Shown piece after piece: positions 1 to 8,393 of a DNA stretch of 64,000 nt. Position 1 is the stretch's first letter; every line of letters starts with the position of its first letter. The DNA comes from JAICYJ01 sp963766445. Its GTDB lineage: Bacteria > Actinomycetota > Thermoleophilia > Gaiellales > JAICJC01. The stretch spans positions 1 through 64,000 of the forward strand of contig CAVXZW010000029.1 of NCBI GenBank assembly GCA_963766445.1, given 5' to 3'. A model generated the notes under the pieces. The model was not told the origin of the DNA. It worked only from the letters and a program-made list of their open reading frames with translations, and ran no database searches. Position numbers and translations under genes: made by a program.

Positions 1-2
1 AG

Positions 3-1847
3 CAGGCCCAGGCCGAGAACTACCGCAAGATGGTCATGGCGATGGCCCAGGACGTGCGCGTGGTACTGATCAAGCTGGCCGACCGGCTCCACAACATGCG
101 CACGATCGAGGCGTTGCCGAAGCAGAAGCAGACCAACAAGGCCCGCGAGACGCTGGAGATCTACGCGCCGCTGGCCCACCGGCTGGGCATCCACTCCATC
201 AAGTGGGAGCTCGAGGATCGCGCGTTTCAGACGCTGCACCCGCGCCGGTACACCGAGATCGAGTCGATGGTCAACCAGCGCCGCGCCGACCGCGAGCGCT
301 ACGTCGAGGAGGCCTCGACCATCCTCTCGCGCGAGCTGGACGAGACCGGCGTCGAGGCCGACATCTCCGGGCGCGCCAAGCACTACTACTCGATCTACTC
401 GAAGATGGCGCAGGGCGGCAAGGAGTTCAACGAGATCTACGACCTCACCGCGATGCGGGTGCTGGTCGACTCGGTGAAGGACTGCTACGGCGCGATCGGC
501 GTGATCCACTCGCTGTGGAAGCCGATGCCGGGCCGCTTCAAGGACTACGTGGCCATGCCCAAGTTCAACATGTACCAGTCGCTGCACACGACGGTGATCG
601 GGCCTGAGGGCAAGCCGCTGGAGATCCAGGTGCGCACGCAGCTGATGCACCAGACCGCCGAGTACGGCATCGCCGCGCACTGGCTCTACAAGGACAAGAG
701 CGCCGCGGCCAGGGACGGCTCGCTGACGCCGTGGCTGACGCAGCTGATGGACTGGCAGAACGACGCCTCCGATCCCAAGGAGTTCATGGAGACGCTGCGC
801 GTCGACCTGTTCTCGGACGAGGTCTACGTGTTCACGCCCAAGGGCGAGGTGAAGAGCCTGCCTGCCGGGTCGACGCCGCTCGACTTCGCCTACGCGGTGC
901 ACACCGACGTGGGGCACCGCTGTGTGGGCGCGAAGGTCAACGGCCGCATCGTGCCGCTGCACTACGCCCTGCACTCGGGCGACTTCGTCGAGGTGCTGAC
1001 CTCCAAGCAGGAGCGGGGGCCGTCCCGCGACTGGCTGAACCTGGTGCAGAGCTCCCGGGCGCGCAACAAGATCCGCCAGTGGTTCAGCCAGCAGGCGCGC
1101 GAGGATCTCGAGCACAAGGGCCGCGAGTCGCTGCACCAGGCGCTGAAGTCGAACGGGCTGCCGCACCAGAAGGTGTCGGCGTCGCCGCTTCTGGCCGGGA
1201 TCATCCGCGATATGGGCTTCAAGAAGGCCGACGACTTCTACGTCGCGATCGGCGCCGGCAAGGTGCCGGTGGGGCAGATCGTGTCGAAGGTGCTGGGCAA
1301 GCTGAAGACCTCCGAGGTGGTGGTGCCCGAGGCCGATCTCACGATCACGCGGCGCGCCCAGAAGCGGCCGGCCGTCTCGTCCAGCTTCGGCATCACGGTC
1401 GAGGGCGCGGTCGACAGCGACGTGCTGGTGCGGATGGCCAAGTGCTGCACGCCGGTGCCCGGCGACTCCGTGGTCGGCTACATCTCGCTGGGCCGCGGCA
1501 TCACCGTGCACCGCGACGACTGCCCCAACGTGCGGGCTCTGCGACGCAACCCGGAGCGCTTCACGGCGGTCAGCTGGGACGACAGCGAGAACGCCACCCG
1601 GTCGTTCCGGGTGACGCTGGCCCTGCAGTCGTGGGACCGGCCGCGCCTGCTCGAGGACGTGGCCCGCACGTTCGCCGAGTTCGGCTGCAACATCGTCGAG
1701 TACGGCGGCCACGTGTCCGATCAGATGGCCCGCAACTGGTACACGGTCGAGGTCGGTGACGTGAAGACGCTGCGCAGCCTGATCTCGGCGCTGAAGAACC
1801 TGGAGGCCGTGTTCGACGCCTACCGGGTCACCCCCGGCAGTAGCTGA
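3..1847 (+). CDS. rel: RelA/SpoT-family (p)ppGpp synthetase/hydrolase, 5' end outside window
   Basis: Bifunctional stringent-response enzyme that makes and degrades (p)ppGpp. Only the C-terminal ~614 residues are in the window. They begin inside the HD hydrolase domain (DRLHNMRT), followed by the synthetase domain with GRAKHYYSIYSKM and the PKFNMYQSLHTT stretch. A TGS domain follows (DEVYVFTPKGEVKSLPAGST), and then a C-terminal ACT domain ending FDAYRVTPGSS. The frame is open from base 3 and no start lies in the window. The reading frame is intact to the TGA at 1845-1847. Actinobacteria usually carry one such bifunctional Rel protein. Confidence 0.95.
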   Translation, partial: QAQAENYRKMVMAMAQDVRVVLIKLADRLHNMRTIEALPKQKQTNKARETLEIYAPLAHRLGIHSIKWELEDRAFQTLHPRRYTEIESMVNQRRADRERYVEEASTILSRELDETGVEADISGRAKHYYSIYSKMAQGGKEFNEIYDLTAMRVLVDSVKDCYGAIGVIHSLWKPMPGRFKDYVAMPKFNMYQSLHTTVIGPEGKPLEIQVRTQLMHQTAEYGIAAHWLYKDKSAAARDGSLTPWLTQLMDWQNDASDPKEFMETLRVDLFSDEVYVFTPKGEVKSLPAGSTPLDFAYAVHTDVGHRCVGAKVNGRIVPLHYALHSGDFVEVLTSKQERGPSRDWLNLVQSSRARNKIRQWFSQQAREDLEHKGRESLHQALKSNGLPHQKVSASPLLAGIIRDMGFKKADDFYVAIGAGKVPVGQIVSKVLGKLKTSEVVVPEADLTITRRAQKRPAVSSSFGITVEGAVDSDVLVRMAKCCTPVPGDSVVGYISLGRGITVHRDDCPNVRALRRNPERFTAVSWDDSENATRSFRVTLALQSWDRPRLLEDVARTFAEFGCNIVEYGGHVSDQMARNWYTVEVGDVKTLRSLISALKNLEAVFDAYRVTPGSS

Positions 1848-1860
1848 CCGGAGCCTGAGA

Positions 1861-1866
1861 TACACT
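1861..1866 (+). promoter_or_regulatory. leaderless -10 element (PH-domain gene)
   Basis: TACACT ends 6 nt before the ATG at 1873, which puts the transcript start at the start codon. No ribosome-binding site is seen. Confidence 0.55.
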
Positions 1867-1872
1867 CGCCGC

Positions 1873-2365
1873 ATGGACGTGCTGCAGGGCGAGGAGCTGA
1901 TCTGGACCGGGCATCCCAGCTGGCGGATGCTGATGATCTACTACGTCAAGTACACGATCGTCTCGCTGATCCCGGCGGCGATCTGGGTGCTCCTGAACGC
2001 CGTCATGAACAACCCGCCCAGCTCGGCGATCTTCTTCGGCGTGACGGTGGTGGCGCTGATCTGCACCTACGTGATCGGGTGGCTGCGGCTGCGCACCACC
2101 ACCTACAACCTGACCAGCACGCGCATCCACGTGCGCACGGGCATCGTCTCGCGGCAGGAGCACTCCGCGCAGCTCACGCCGCGTCCAGAACGTCAACGTC
2201 TCGCAGACGATGTTCCAGCGCCTGCTCGGCATCGGCGACGTGGACTGGGACACGGCCGGCACCGAGGAGGCCAGCTCCGAGTTCCGGTTCCGCGGCGTCG
2301 ACGACCCCAGCCGGCTGTCGCGGATCGTGGACGAGCGGCTGCACGACGCCGAGACCAGGGCCTGA
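1873..2365 (+). CDS. PH-domain (bPH2/YdbS-like) membrane protein, one frame slip
   Basis: Small membrane-anchored protein with a bacterial pleckstrin-homology domain. The start MDVLQGEELIWTGHPSW is typical of the family. Two hydrophobic helices follow (about residues 25-45 and 50-70), then the PH domain (TTYNLTSTRIHVRTGIVSRQEHS, QNVNVSQTMFQRLLGIGDVDW). A one-base slip lies near 2179, where removing one C from a CC run restores the frame through to DERLHDAETRA and the TGA at 2363. Its cellular role is unknown. Confidence 0.75.
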
Positions 2366-2391
2366 ACGCCGACCGGCGGCGAGGCCGCCGA

Positions 2392-2397
2392 TAGACT
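2392..2397 (+). promoter_or_regulatory. leaderless -10 element (MmcQ-like gene)
   Basis: TAGACT ends 6 nt before the ATG at 2404. No ribosome-binding site is seen. Confidence 0.55.
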
Positions 2398-2403
2398 GGG
2401 GCG

Positions 2404-2766
2404 ATGAGCGCCGCCCGGCATGCAGCAGCCATCCGCGAGCTGGCGCTGTCGTTTCCCACGGCCCGTGAGGACCACCCGTGGGGGCCGGAGGCGCACGTTT
2501 TCAAGGTCGGCGGCGGCAGCACCATGTTCGCCATCATGGGCGACGGGCCGCCGGTGACGGTGACCATGAAGCTGACCAGGGAGGAACGCGAGGTCGCCCT
2601 GACGCTGCCGTACGTGTCGCACGCCAAGTACGTGGGACGCTACGGGTGGGTGACGGCCAGGGTGGAGGATGCCGACTGCCTCAGCGCAACGCTGGAGTGG
2701 ATCCGCGAGAGCTACTGGCTGAAGGCGCCGGCCGACGTGCGCGAGGCCGCCTGGGTGGAGTCCTAA
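2404..2766 (+). CDS. MmcQ/YjbR family protein
   Basis: A 120-residue protein of the MmcQ/YjbR fold (DUF419), a CyaY-like DNA-binding domain of uncertain function. Recognisable parts are the AREDHPWGPEAHVFKVGG stretch, the central KLTREEREVAL region, and YGWVTARVEDADCLSATLEWIRESYWL near the C-terminus. The gene is complete, starts at ATG 2404 behind a leaderless-type -10, and its stop overlaps the 3' end of the convergent GAF-domain gene by 4 nt. Confidence 0.8.
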   Translation: MSAARHAAAIRELALSFPTAREDHPWGPEAHVFKVGGGSTMFAIMGDGPPVTVTMKLTREEREVALTLPYVSHAKYVGRYGWVTARVEDADCLSATLEWIRESYWLKAPADVREAAWVES

Positions 2767-3260
2767 GGCTCCCAGGGCTCGCCGCCGGTGTCCCAGCCCA
2801 CCAGGCAGTAGGGGCTGAGCAGCTCGGCCACGCGCTCCAGGAAGCCGCGGTCGGCGTCGCCGAATGCGGCCGGCCGGTCGGAGTCGATGTCGATCTCGGC
2901 GACGACCAGCCCGTCGTAGCTGATCGGCACGACGATCTCCGACCTGGTCGATGCGAAGCAGGCCAGGTAGCGGGAGTCGGCGTTGACATCGTCGACGATC
3001 TCGGTCTGGCCGCTGGCGGCCGCCGACCCGCAGACGCCCTGGCCGATCGGGATGCGCACGTGCTCCGTCGCCTCCGGGCCGTTCCATGGCCCCAGCGCCA
3101 GCTCGTCACCCTCGACGAAGTACACGCCCACCCACGAGTAGCTGTCGAAGCCGTCGTGCAACAGGTCGACCGCGCGGCGCAGGATCTCGTCGGACTCGGT
3201 CTCGTCGGCAATCACCTGCTCGATCGCGCGCAGCGACCGCTCGTACGCCTCGGCGCTCAC
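2763..3260 (-). CDS. GAF-domain protein, free methionine-(R)-sulfoxide reductase-like
   Basis: A 165-residue single GAF-domain protein. The GVCGSAAASGQ motif and the following YLACFASTRSEIVVPI match the pattern around the catalytic cysteines of fRMsr (MsrC/YebR), which reduces free methionine-R-sulfoxide. That activity is inferred from the motif only. The GTG start at 3260 forms a GTGA overlap with the thioesterase stop, so the two are translationally coupled. A plain ligand-sensing GAF protein is the alternative. Confidence 0.75.
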   Translation of the reverse strand: MSAEAYERSLRAIEQVIADETESDEILRRAVDLLHDGFDSYSWVGVYFVEGDELALGPWNGPEATEHVRIPIGQGVCGSAAASGQTEIVDDVNADSRYLACFASTRSEIVVPISYDGLVVAEIDIDSDRPAAFGDADRGFLERVAELLSPYCLVGWDTGGEPWEP

Positions 3261-3697
3261 AGCTCCAGCTCCGGCTCGAACCCGGCGATGGCGTCGCGCA
3301 GACGCCACTCGACCGGCACCGGCTGGCGCTCGGCCAGGTCGACCGAGACCAGCGTCTGGGTTGCGGCCACCAGCCGGTCGCCGCCGGACACCTTGTAGGC
3401 CTCGAACTCCCACGACAGGCTGGTGGTGCCGATCCGCCGGACGCGCACGAACACCTCCAGCTCGTCGTCGAAGCTGGCCGGCGCGTGGTACTCGACGTGC
3501 TGAGCCCGCATCACGAACTCAGGGTCGCTGGGCTCGCGCACAAGCACGCCCAGCTCCCGCAGGTACTCGACCCGCGCGCGGTCGAAGTAGGGCATGTAGC
3601 GGCCGTAGTAGACGATCCCCTGGGCGTCGGTCTCGTCGAAGCCGACGCGCGTGCGGTACGAGAAGCGGAACGGCGGTCGGCGGTCGGTGGCCGGCAT
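3257..3697 (-). CDS. acyl-CoA thioesterase, 4HBT hot-dog family
   Basis: A 146-residue hot-dog thioesterase of the 4-hydroxybenzoyl-CoA/YbgC type. The N-terminus carries YRTRVGFDETDAQGIVYYGRY, with the catalytic Asp region and the Y-G-RYMPYFDRARVEYL helix. It probably hydrolyses an acyl-CoA, but the substrate cannot be read from sequence. Its ATG shares a base with the stop of the upstream phosphomannomutase (TGATG), and its stop overlaps the GAF gene start. These three minus-strand genes form one coupled unit. Confidence 0.85.
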   Translation of the reverse strand: MPATDRRPPFRFSYRTRVGFDETDAQGIVYYGRYMPYFDRARVEYLRELGVLVREPSDPEFVMRAQHVEYHAPASFDDELEVFVRVRRIGTTSLSWEFEAYKVSGGDRLVAATQTLVSVDLAERQPVPVEWRLRDAIAGFEPELEL

Positions 3698-5043
3698 CAG
3701 GAGGTGATCAGCGCGAGCACCTCGTCCCGTCGCCGCTCCATCGTCTCGGCCGACAACGCCTCCAGGTTCAGCCGCAGCAGCGGCTCCGTGTTCGACGGCC
3801 GCACGTTGAAGTGCCAGTCCGGGTACTCGAACGAGATGCCGTCCAGATGCGACACCCGATCCGCCGACGGGCCGAACCGGTCCTTCAGCTCCTGCAGCTT
3901 CAACGGCACGTCGGCCACGGTCGAGTTGATCTCGCCGGAGATGTGGTACCGCTCCCGGAACGGCGCCAGCAGCTGCGACAGCTTCTGCCCGCTGCGGGAG
4001 ATCAGCTCCAGCATCACCAGCGCCGGCACGATGCCGGTGTCGCAGTAGTAGAAGTCCTTGAAGTAGTAGTGCCCCGACACCTCGCCCGCGAACACGGCCT
4101 CCTCCTTGCGCAGGCGCGCCTTCATGAAGGCGTGGCCGACGCGGTTCTCGAGTGCCGTCCCGCCCGCCGCCGCGACCGTGTCGCGCACCGCCCAGGACGC
4201 GCGCAGGTCATAGATGATCGTCGCGCCGGGGTGCCGTTCCAGCATCGTGCGCGCGATCAGGGCGGTGATCAGGTCGCCGGGCACGAACTCGCCGGTGTCG
4301 TCGATGAAGAAGCACCGGTCGGCGTCGCCGTCCCAGGCGATGCCAAGGTCGGCACCCTCCGCGACCACCTGCTCGACGATGAAGTGGCGGTTCTCCTCGA
4401 GCAGCGGGTTGGGCTCTCCGTTGGGAAAGCTGCCGTCCGGGTCGAGGTGGTGGGGAAACGCCGTGATCGGCAGGCGCTCGAGCAGCGGCCCGATCATGGG
4501 GCCTGCCATCCCGTTGGCGCCGTCCAGCACCACCCGCATCGGCCGGATCGCCGAGGGATCGATGAAGCGCAGCACCCGCTCGTGGAAACCCTCGTAGATG
4601 TCCCGCTGAGAGATCCTGCCGGGCCGGTCGGGGCCGTCGGGAATGCCCTCTTCGGCGAAGCGCTTGATCTTGTCGAGCCCGGTGTCGCCGCCCACCGGCC
4701 GGGCGCCACGGCGCACGATCTTCATGCCGTTGTAGGCGCGCGGGTTGTGCGAGGCGGTGACCTGGATGCCGCCCTCGTACCCGTGCTCGCCGACGGCGTA
4801 GTAGAGCATCTCGGTGCCGATCTCGCCCAGCGTCACGACGTCGGCACCCTGCTCGGAGGCGCCGCGTGCGGCCGCCTCGGCCAGCTCCGGCGAGGTCAGG
4901 CGCATGTCGTGGCCGATCGCCATCGTGGCCGGCTCGAATGCCGCCACGTAGGCGCGACCGAGCCGATAGGCTCCCTCGGCGTCGAGTTCGTCGGGCACGA
5001 TGCCGCGGACGTCGTAGGCCTTGAACACTGAGGAGTCGAGCAT
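3697..5043 (-). CDS. manB: phosphomannomutase/phosphoglucomutase
   Basis: A 448-residue alpha-D-phosphohexomutase that interconverts sugar 6- and 1-phosphates for nucleotide-sugar synthesis. The phosphoserine loop QVTASHNPRAYNG (about residue 100), the metal loop IAWDGDADRCFFID (about 245) and the sugar- and phosphate-binding C-terminus FNVRPSNTEPLLRLN are all intact. The N-terminus FKAYDVRGIVPDELD is typical. Full length for the family. It heads the unit that also holds the thioesterase and GAF genes. A TATCAT hexamer 7 nt upstream supports the ATG at 5043. Confidence 0.93.
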   Translation of the reverse strand: MLDSSVFKAYDVRGIVPDELDAEGAYRLGRAYVAAFEPATMAIGHDMRLTSPELAEAAARGASEQGADVVTLGEIGTEMLYYAVGEHGYEGGIQVTASHNPRAYNGMKIVRRGARPVGGDTGLDKIKRFAEEGIPDGPDRPGRISQRDIYEGFHERVLRFIDPSAIRPMRVVLDGANGMAGPMIGPLLERLPITAFPHHLDPDGSFPNGEPNPLLEENRHFIVEQVVAEGADLGIAWDGDADRCFFIDDTGEFVPGDLITALIARTMLERHPGATIIYDLRASWAVRDTVAAAGGTALENRVGHAFMKARLRKEEAVFAGEVSGHYYFKDFYYCDTGIVPALVMLELISRSGQKLSQLLAPFRERYHISGEINSTVADVPLKLQELKDRFGPSADRVSHLDGISFEYPDWHFNVRPSNTEPLLRLNLEALSAETMERRRDEVLALITS

Positions 5044-5050
5044 CGGGGCG

Positions 5051-5056
5051 ATGATA
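5051..5056 (-). promoter_or_regulatory. leaderless -10 element (phosphomannomutase)
   Basis: TATCAT on the minus strand lies 7 nt before the ATG at 5043. On the plus strand the same bases are the first six of the GNAT gene, beginning with its ATG. Confidence 0.5.
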
Positions 5057-5572
5057 GAGCAGGTCGAGTTGCGGCCGGTGCGGCTGGCCGATGTCGATGC
5101 GCTGGCGGAGCTGTACGCGTCAGAGCGGGCGTTCCTAGCGCCGTTCGACCCGATCCGCCCCGACGAGTTCTACACGGCCGAGGGGCAGCGGATCGAGGTC
5201 GAGCACGCGCTGGCACAGCGTGCTGCCGGCTCCCGCTACAGGTTCGTGATCGAGGCCGACGGCAAGCTGGTGGGGACGCTCGGGATCGGGAACGTGGTGG
5301 GCTCCGTATTCCAGTCGGGCAACCTCGGCTACTTCGTCGCCCAGGCGGCCAACGGCTGCGGGGTCGCCACGCGTGCGGTCGCCCTGGCCGCCGAGCAGGC
5401 GTTCGGGCCGCTGGGCATGCACCGGCTGGAGGCCGGCACGCTGGTGGACAACGTGGCGTCGCAGCGGGTGCTCGAGAAGAACGGGTTCGAGCGCATCGGC
5501 CTCGCCCGCGCCTACCTGCGGATCGCAGGCGCATGGCGTGACCACATCCTGTTCCAGCGGGTGGCGGAATGA
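5051..5572 (+). CDS. GNAT N-acetyltransferase, RimJ/RimL-like
   Basis: A 173-residue acetyltransferase of the RimJ/RimL type, which includes N-terminal acetylases of ribosomal proteins and antibiotic acetylases. The order is VELRPVRLADVDALAELY, then the acetyl-CoA region NLGYFVAQAANGCGVATRAVALA and HRLEAGTLVDNVASQRVLEKNGF, ending AYLRIAGAWRDHILFQRV. ATG 5051 matches the family's N-terminus better than a TTG 30 nt upstream. It is divergent from the mutase with only 7 bp between the starts. The substrate is unknown. Confidence 0.85.
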   Translation: MIEQVELRPVRLADVDALAELYASERAFLAPFDPIRPDEFYTAEGQRIEVEHALAQRAAGSRYRFVIEADGKLVGTLGIGNVVGSVFQSGNLGYFVAQAANGCGVATRAVALAAEQAFGPLGMHRLEAGTLVDNVASQRVLEKNGFERIGLARAYLRIAGAWRDHILFQRVAE

Positions 5573-6043
5573 GCGTGACGCTGCGGCCGATGCGAGCGGA
5601 CGAGTACCCCGCCTGGGCGGAGGAGGGGGAGCGGGGCTACGTGCACCAGATGGTCGAGTTCGGCGGCATGGAGCGTGAGCATGCGGCGGCGAAGGCCGTA
5701 CGCGACTTTGCGACGGTGCTGCCGGAGGGTCTCGAGACCAAGGGCCACTGGCTGTACGTGATCGAGGCGGATGGCGAGGCGGTCGGCTGCCTGTGGTTCG
5801 CGGAGCGCGACATGGACGGCCGCCCGACGGCGTACCTCTACGACATCCACATCCACGAGCACGCCCGCGGCCACGGCTACGCCAGGGCGGCGATGCTGCG
5901 AGTTCGAGCGCGAGGCGGCCCGCCGGGGCCTGCATCACCTGTCGCTGAACGTGTTCGGTGGCAACGCGCCCGCGCGCGGGCTCTACAACTCGCTGGGCTG
6001 GGCCGAGGCGGCGATCACGATGACCAAGCACCTGGAGGCGTAG
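5569..6043 (+). CDS. GNAT acetyltransferase, one frame slip
   Basis: A second GNAT family acetyltransferase (about 157 residues) whose ATG overlaps the stop of the preceding GNAT (ATGA), so the two are coupled. It begins VTLRPMRADEYPAWAEEGERGY and has the acetyl-CoA loop HEHARGHGYARAAML. A one-base slip near 5893 (TT for T) separates this from the C-terminal part ARRGLHHLSLNVFGGNAPAR, ending MTKHLEA. The substrate is unknown. Confidence 0.75.
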
Positions 6044-6044
6044 C

Positions 6045-6530
6045 TCACGCTGACGGCCAGGCGGCCCGCAGCTTCTCCAGCGTGCGCGAGAGGTGCTCGG
6101 GCATCACCCGCGTATCGGCCAGCACCGGCATGAAGTTGGTGTCGCCGCTCCAGCGCGGCACCACGTGCAGGTGCAGGTGGCCCTCGACGCCGGCCCCCGC
6201 CACCCGGCCCAGGTTCATGCCGCAGTTGAAGCCGTGCGGGGCCATCGCCGCCGTCAGCGCGGTGATCCCGTCGTCGGCCAGCTGCCAGAGCTCGGCTCGC
6301 TCCTCGGCGTTCAGATCGCCGGGCATGGGCAGGTGGCGGTAGGGCGCGACCATCAGGTGGCCGTTGGCGTAGGGGTAGAGGTTCAGCACCGCGAACGCGT
6401 GCCGGCCGCGGTGCAGGATCAGCGCGTCGTCGTCGGAAAGCGCCGGCTTGTCGCAGAAGATGCAGCCGCCGGCATCACCGGCGCCGGCCACGTACTCCAG
6501 GCGCCAAGGCGCCCAGAGCCGCTCGCTCAT
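6045..6530 (-). CDS. HIT-family hydrolase/AP4A phosphorylase-like protein
   Basis: A 161-residue histidine-triad protein. The HxHxHxx active site is visible as GHLHLHVVPRW. A CIFCDKP zinc-type motif near residue 25 and NLYPYANGHLMVAPYRH upstream are typical of the AP4A phosphorylase/ApaH-like HIT branch of actinobacteria. It probably acts on dinucleoside polyphosphates or nucleotidyl conjugates. The ATG at 6530 overlaps the CorA stop (ATGA), giving a coupled pair. Confidence 0.88.
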   Translation of the reverse strand: MSERLWAPWRLEYVAGAGDAGGCIFCDKPALSDDDALILHRGRHAFAVLNLYPYANGHLMVAPYRHLPMPGDLNAEERAELWQLADDGITALTAAMAPHGFNCGMNLGRVAGAGVEGHLHLHVVPRWSGDTNFMPVLADTRVMPEHLSRTLEKLRAAWPSA

Positions 6531-7522
6531 AGCCACCGCTGGCGACGGAAGAACGAGAGCATCGCGACCGCGAGCAGCAGCGTGCCGCCCTCGATGATCC
6601 AGAACGCGTGGTGCGAGTGCTGGAACGGCAGCGGCACGTTCATGCCGTAGATGCCGGCGATCAGAGTGGGCGGCAGCAGGATCACGGTGAAGATCGTAAG
6701 CAGCCGCAGGATGTCGTTCTGCTTGTGGGCGATCACGGTCTCGTTGGTCTGCTCCAGCGCCTCGACGACCTCCTTGTAGTTGTCGAGCTGGTCCCAGATC
6801 CGCTCCGCCGAGTCGACGATGTCGTCGAAGTAGACCTCCAGGTCCTCGGACAGGTAGCGAGTACGGGCGCGCTCCAGCAGCCGCAGCGTCGAGCGCTCCG
6901 GCTTGATGATCTTGCGGTACGCGATCACCTCCTGCTTGACGTTGGAGATGTCACGGGCCACGTCCTCGCTGCGCTCGTCCCAGATCGCGTTCTGCAGGCG
7001 GTCGAGCTTGAACCCGATCTTGTCCAGGATCGGGAAGCAGTAGTCGAACGACTCCGACAGGATCTCGTACAGCAGGTAGCCCGACCCCTTCGAGAAGTAC
7101 TCCTCGCGCAGCTCCGTGTTGTTCGACAGGCGCGTGAACAGCCGGCCCACCGGCTTCAGCGGATGGTTGGGCAGGGTGATCACGTAGTCCGGGCCCACGA
7201 ACACGTTCAGCTCGGCGGCGTTCAGCCGGCCGATCGACTTGTCGAAGCGCGGCAGGTGCAGCACCATGAACAGGTACTCGTCGTACTCGTCGATCTTGGG
7301 CCGCTGGCGAGTGGAGAGCACGTCCTCGAGATCCAGCTCATGGAAGTCGAAATGCTCGGCCAGGTACGCGGTCTCGACCGCCGTGGGGGCTTCGATGTTC
7401 AGCCAGCGGACGCCGCCGAGCTCGAGCTCAGCAACCTGTGGCTCGGTCCGCGCGACGTCCTGCCGCTGCGAAACTCGCGGCCGCCTGCGGACTGTCCTCG
7501 GGATCCGGCGCAGGTTCGGCAT
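6527..7522 (-). CDS. corA: CorA-like Mg2+/Co2+ transporter
   Basis: A 331-residue magnesium/cobalt channel of the CorA family. It has a long cytoplasmic domain, then two C-terminal membrane helices. The signature YGMN (GIYGMNVPLPF) follows TM1 and TM2 ends in FFRRQRWL. The first ~28 residues read from the ATG at 7522 are Arg-rich and unlike the family. A start at ATG 7541 or 7532 in another frame, joined by a one-base slip near 7462, gives a more natural N-terminus (MTADAEPAPDPED). Confidence 0.88.
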   Translation of the reverse strand: MPNLRRIPRTVRRRPRVSQRQDVARTEPQVAELELGGVRWLNIEAPTAVETAYLAEHFDFHELDLEDVLSTRQRPKIDEYDEYLFMVLHLPRFDKSIGRLNAAELNVFVGPDYVITLPNHPLKPVGRLFTRLSNNTELREEYFSKGSGYLLYEILSESFDYCFPILDKIGFKLDRLQNAIWDERSEDVARDISNVKQEVIAYRKIIKPERSTLRLLERARTRYLSEDLEVYFDDIVDSAERIWDQLDNYKEVVEALEQTNETVIAHKQNDILRLLTIFTVILLPPTLIAGIYGMNVPLPFQHSHHAFWIIEGGTLLLAVAMLSFFRRQRWL

Positions 7523-7647
7523 CAGCAGTCATGGTCGTCATCACGGGCATACGGCAAGTGCTACCTGTCAAGTGGTATTCCGCGCAGAGGGCGCGGCCCC
7601 TTGTGAAGCTTCACCATGCTTATCGGCAGAACGGCCGGCCCCGCCTG

Positions 7648-7653
7648 TAATCT
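7648..7653 (+). promoter_or_regulatory. leaderless -10 element (LOG-family gene)
   Basis: TAATCT ends 8 nt before the ATG at 7662, with no ribosome-binding site between. Confidence 0.5.
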
Positions 7654-7661
7654 GAGCCGCG

Positions 7662-8393
7662 ATGACGGACTCCCCCCGCGTCGGCAGCACGGCCGACGAG
7701 CACCTGCTGCAGCGCCACGACGCGACCTTCCTACATACCGATCCGTGGCGGATCCTGCGCATCACCGGGGAGTTCGTGGAGGGCTTCGACCAGCTCGCCG
7801 ACGTCGGCGTGGCCGTTGCCGTGTTCGGATCCGCCCGCACGTCCGCGGACGATCCCGCGTACGTCGCCGCCCGCGAGACCGCCCGGCTGCTGGTCGCCGA
7901 GGGCTTCGGCGTCATCACCGGCGGCGGCCCCGGCATCATGGAGGCCGCCAACATGGGCGCGTCGGAGGCCGGCGGCGTGTCGATCGGCTGCAACATCGAG
8001 CTGCCCCACGAGCAGCACGGCAACACCTACGCCAACCTGACGATGGAGTTCCGCTACTTCTTCGTGCGAAAGACCATGTTCGTGAAGTACTCCGAGGCGT
8101 TCGTGGTGTTTCCCGGCGGCTTCGGGACGCTCGACGAGCTGTTCGAGGCGGTCACCCTGGTGCAGACGGGCAAGATCCACCGCTTCCCGGTGGTGCTGTA
8201 CGGCAGCGCATACTGGAGCGGCCTGCTCGAGTGGCTACGCGGGCGCGTCGTCGCCGAGGGCAAGCTGACGGACGGCGAGCTGGAGCTGCTGCAGGTGGCG
8301 GACACGCCCGCCGACGTGGCCCGGATCGTGCGCGACTGCACCTCCGGGGCGTGCGGGCACGAGTATCACCCGCCGCTCGGCGGAAGGGCTTAG
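7662..8393 (+). CDS. LOG-family (TIGR00730) protein, putative cytokinin riboside 5'-monophosphate phosphoribohydrolase
   Basis: A 243-residue Rossmann-fold protein of the 'lysine decarboxylase-like'/LOG family. The diagnostic motif PGGFGTLDE and the nucleotide-binding VITGGGPGIMEAANMGA are both present. Known members cleave nucleoside 5'-monophosphates such as isopentenyl-AMP, but the bacterial role is often unclear. The N-terminal 40 residues (DPWRILRITGEFVEGFDQLADV) match the longer type-II subgroup. Its stop overlaps the convergent membrane-protein gene by 4 nt. Confidence 0.88.
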   Translation: MTDSPRVGSTADEHLLQRHDATFLHTDPWRILRITGEFVEGFDQLADVGVAVAVFGSARTSADDPAYVAARETARLLVAEGFGVITGGGPGIMEAANMGASEAGGVSIGCNIELPHEQHGNTYANLTMEFRYFFVRKTMFVKYSEAFVVFPGGFGTLDELFEAVTLVQTGKIHRFPVVLYGSAYWSGLLEWLRGRVVAEGKLTDGELELLQVADTPADVARIVRDCTSGACGHEYHPPLGGRA

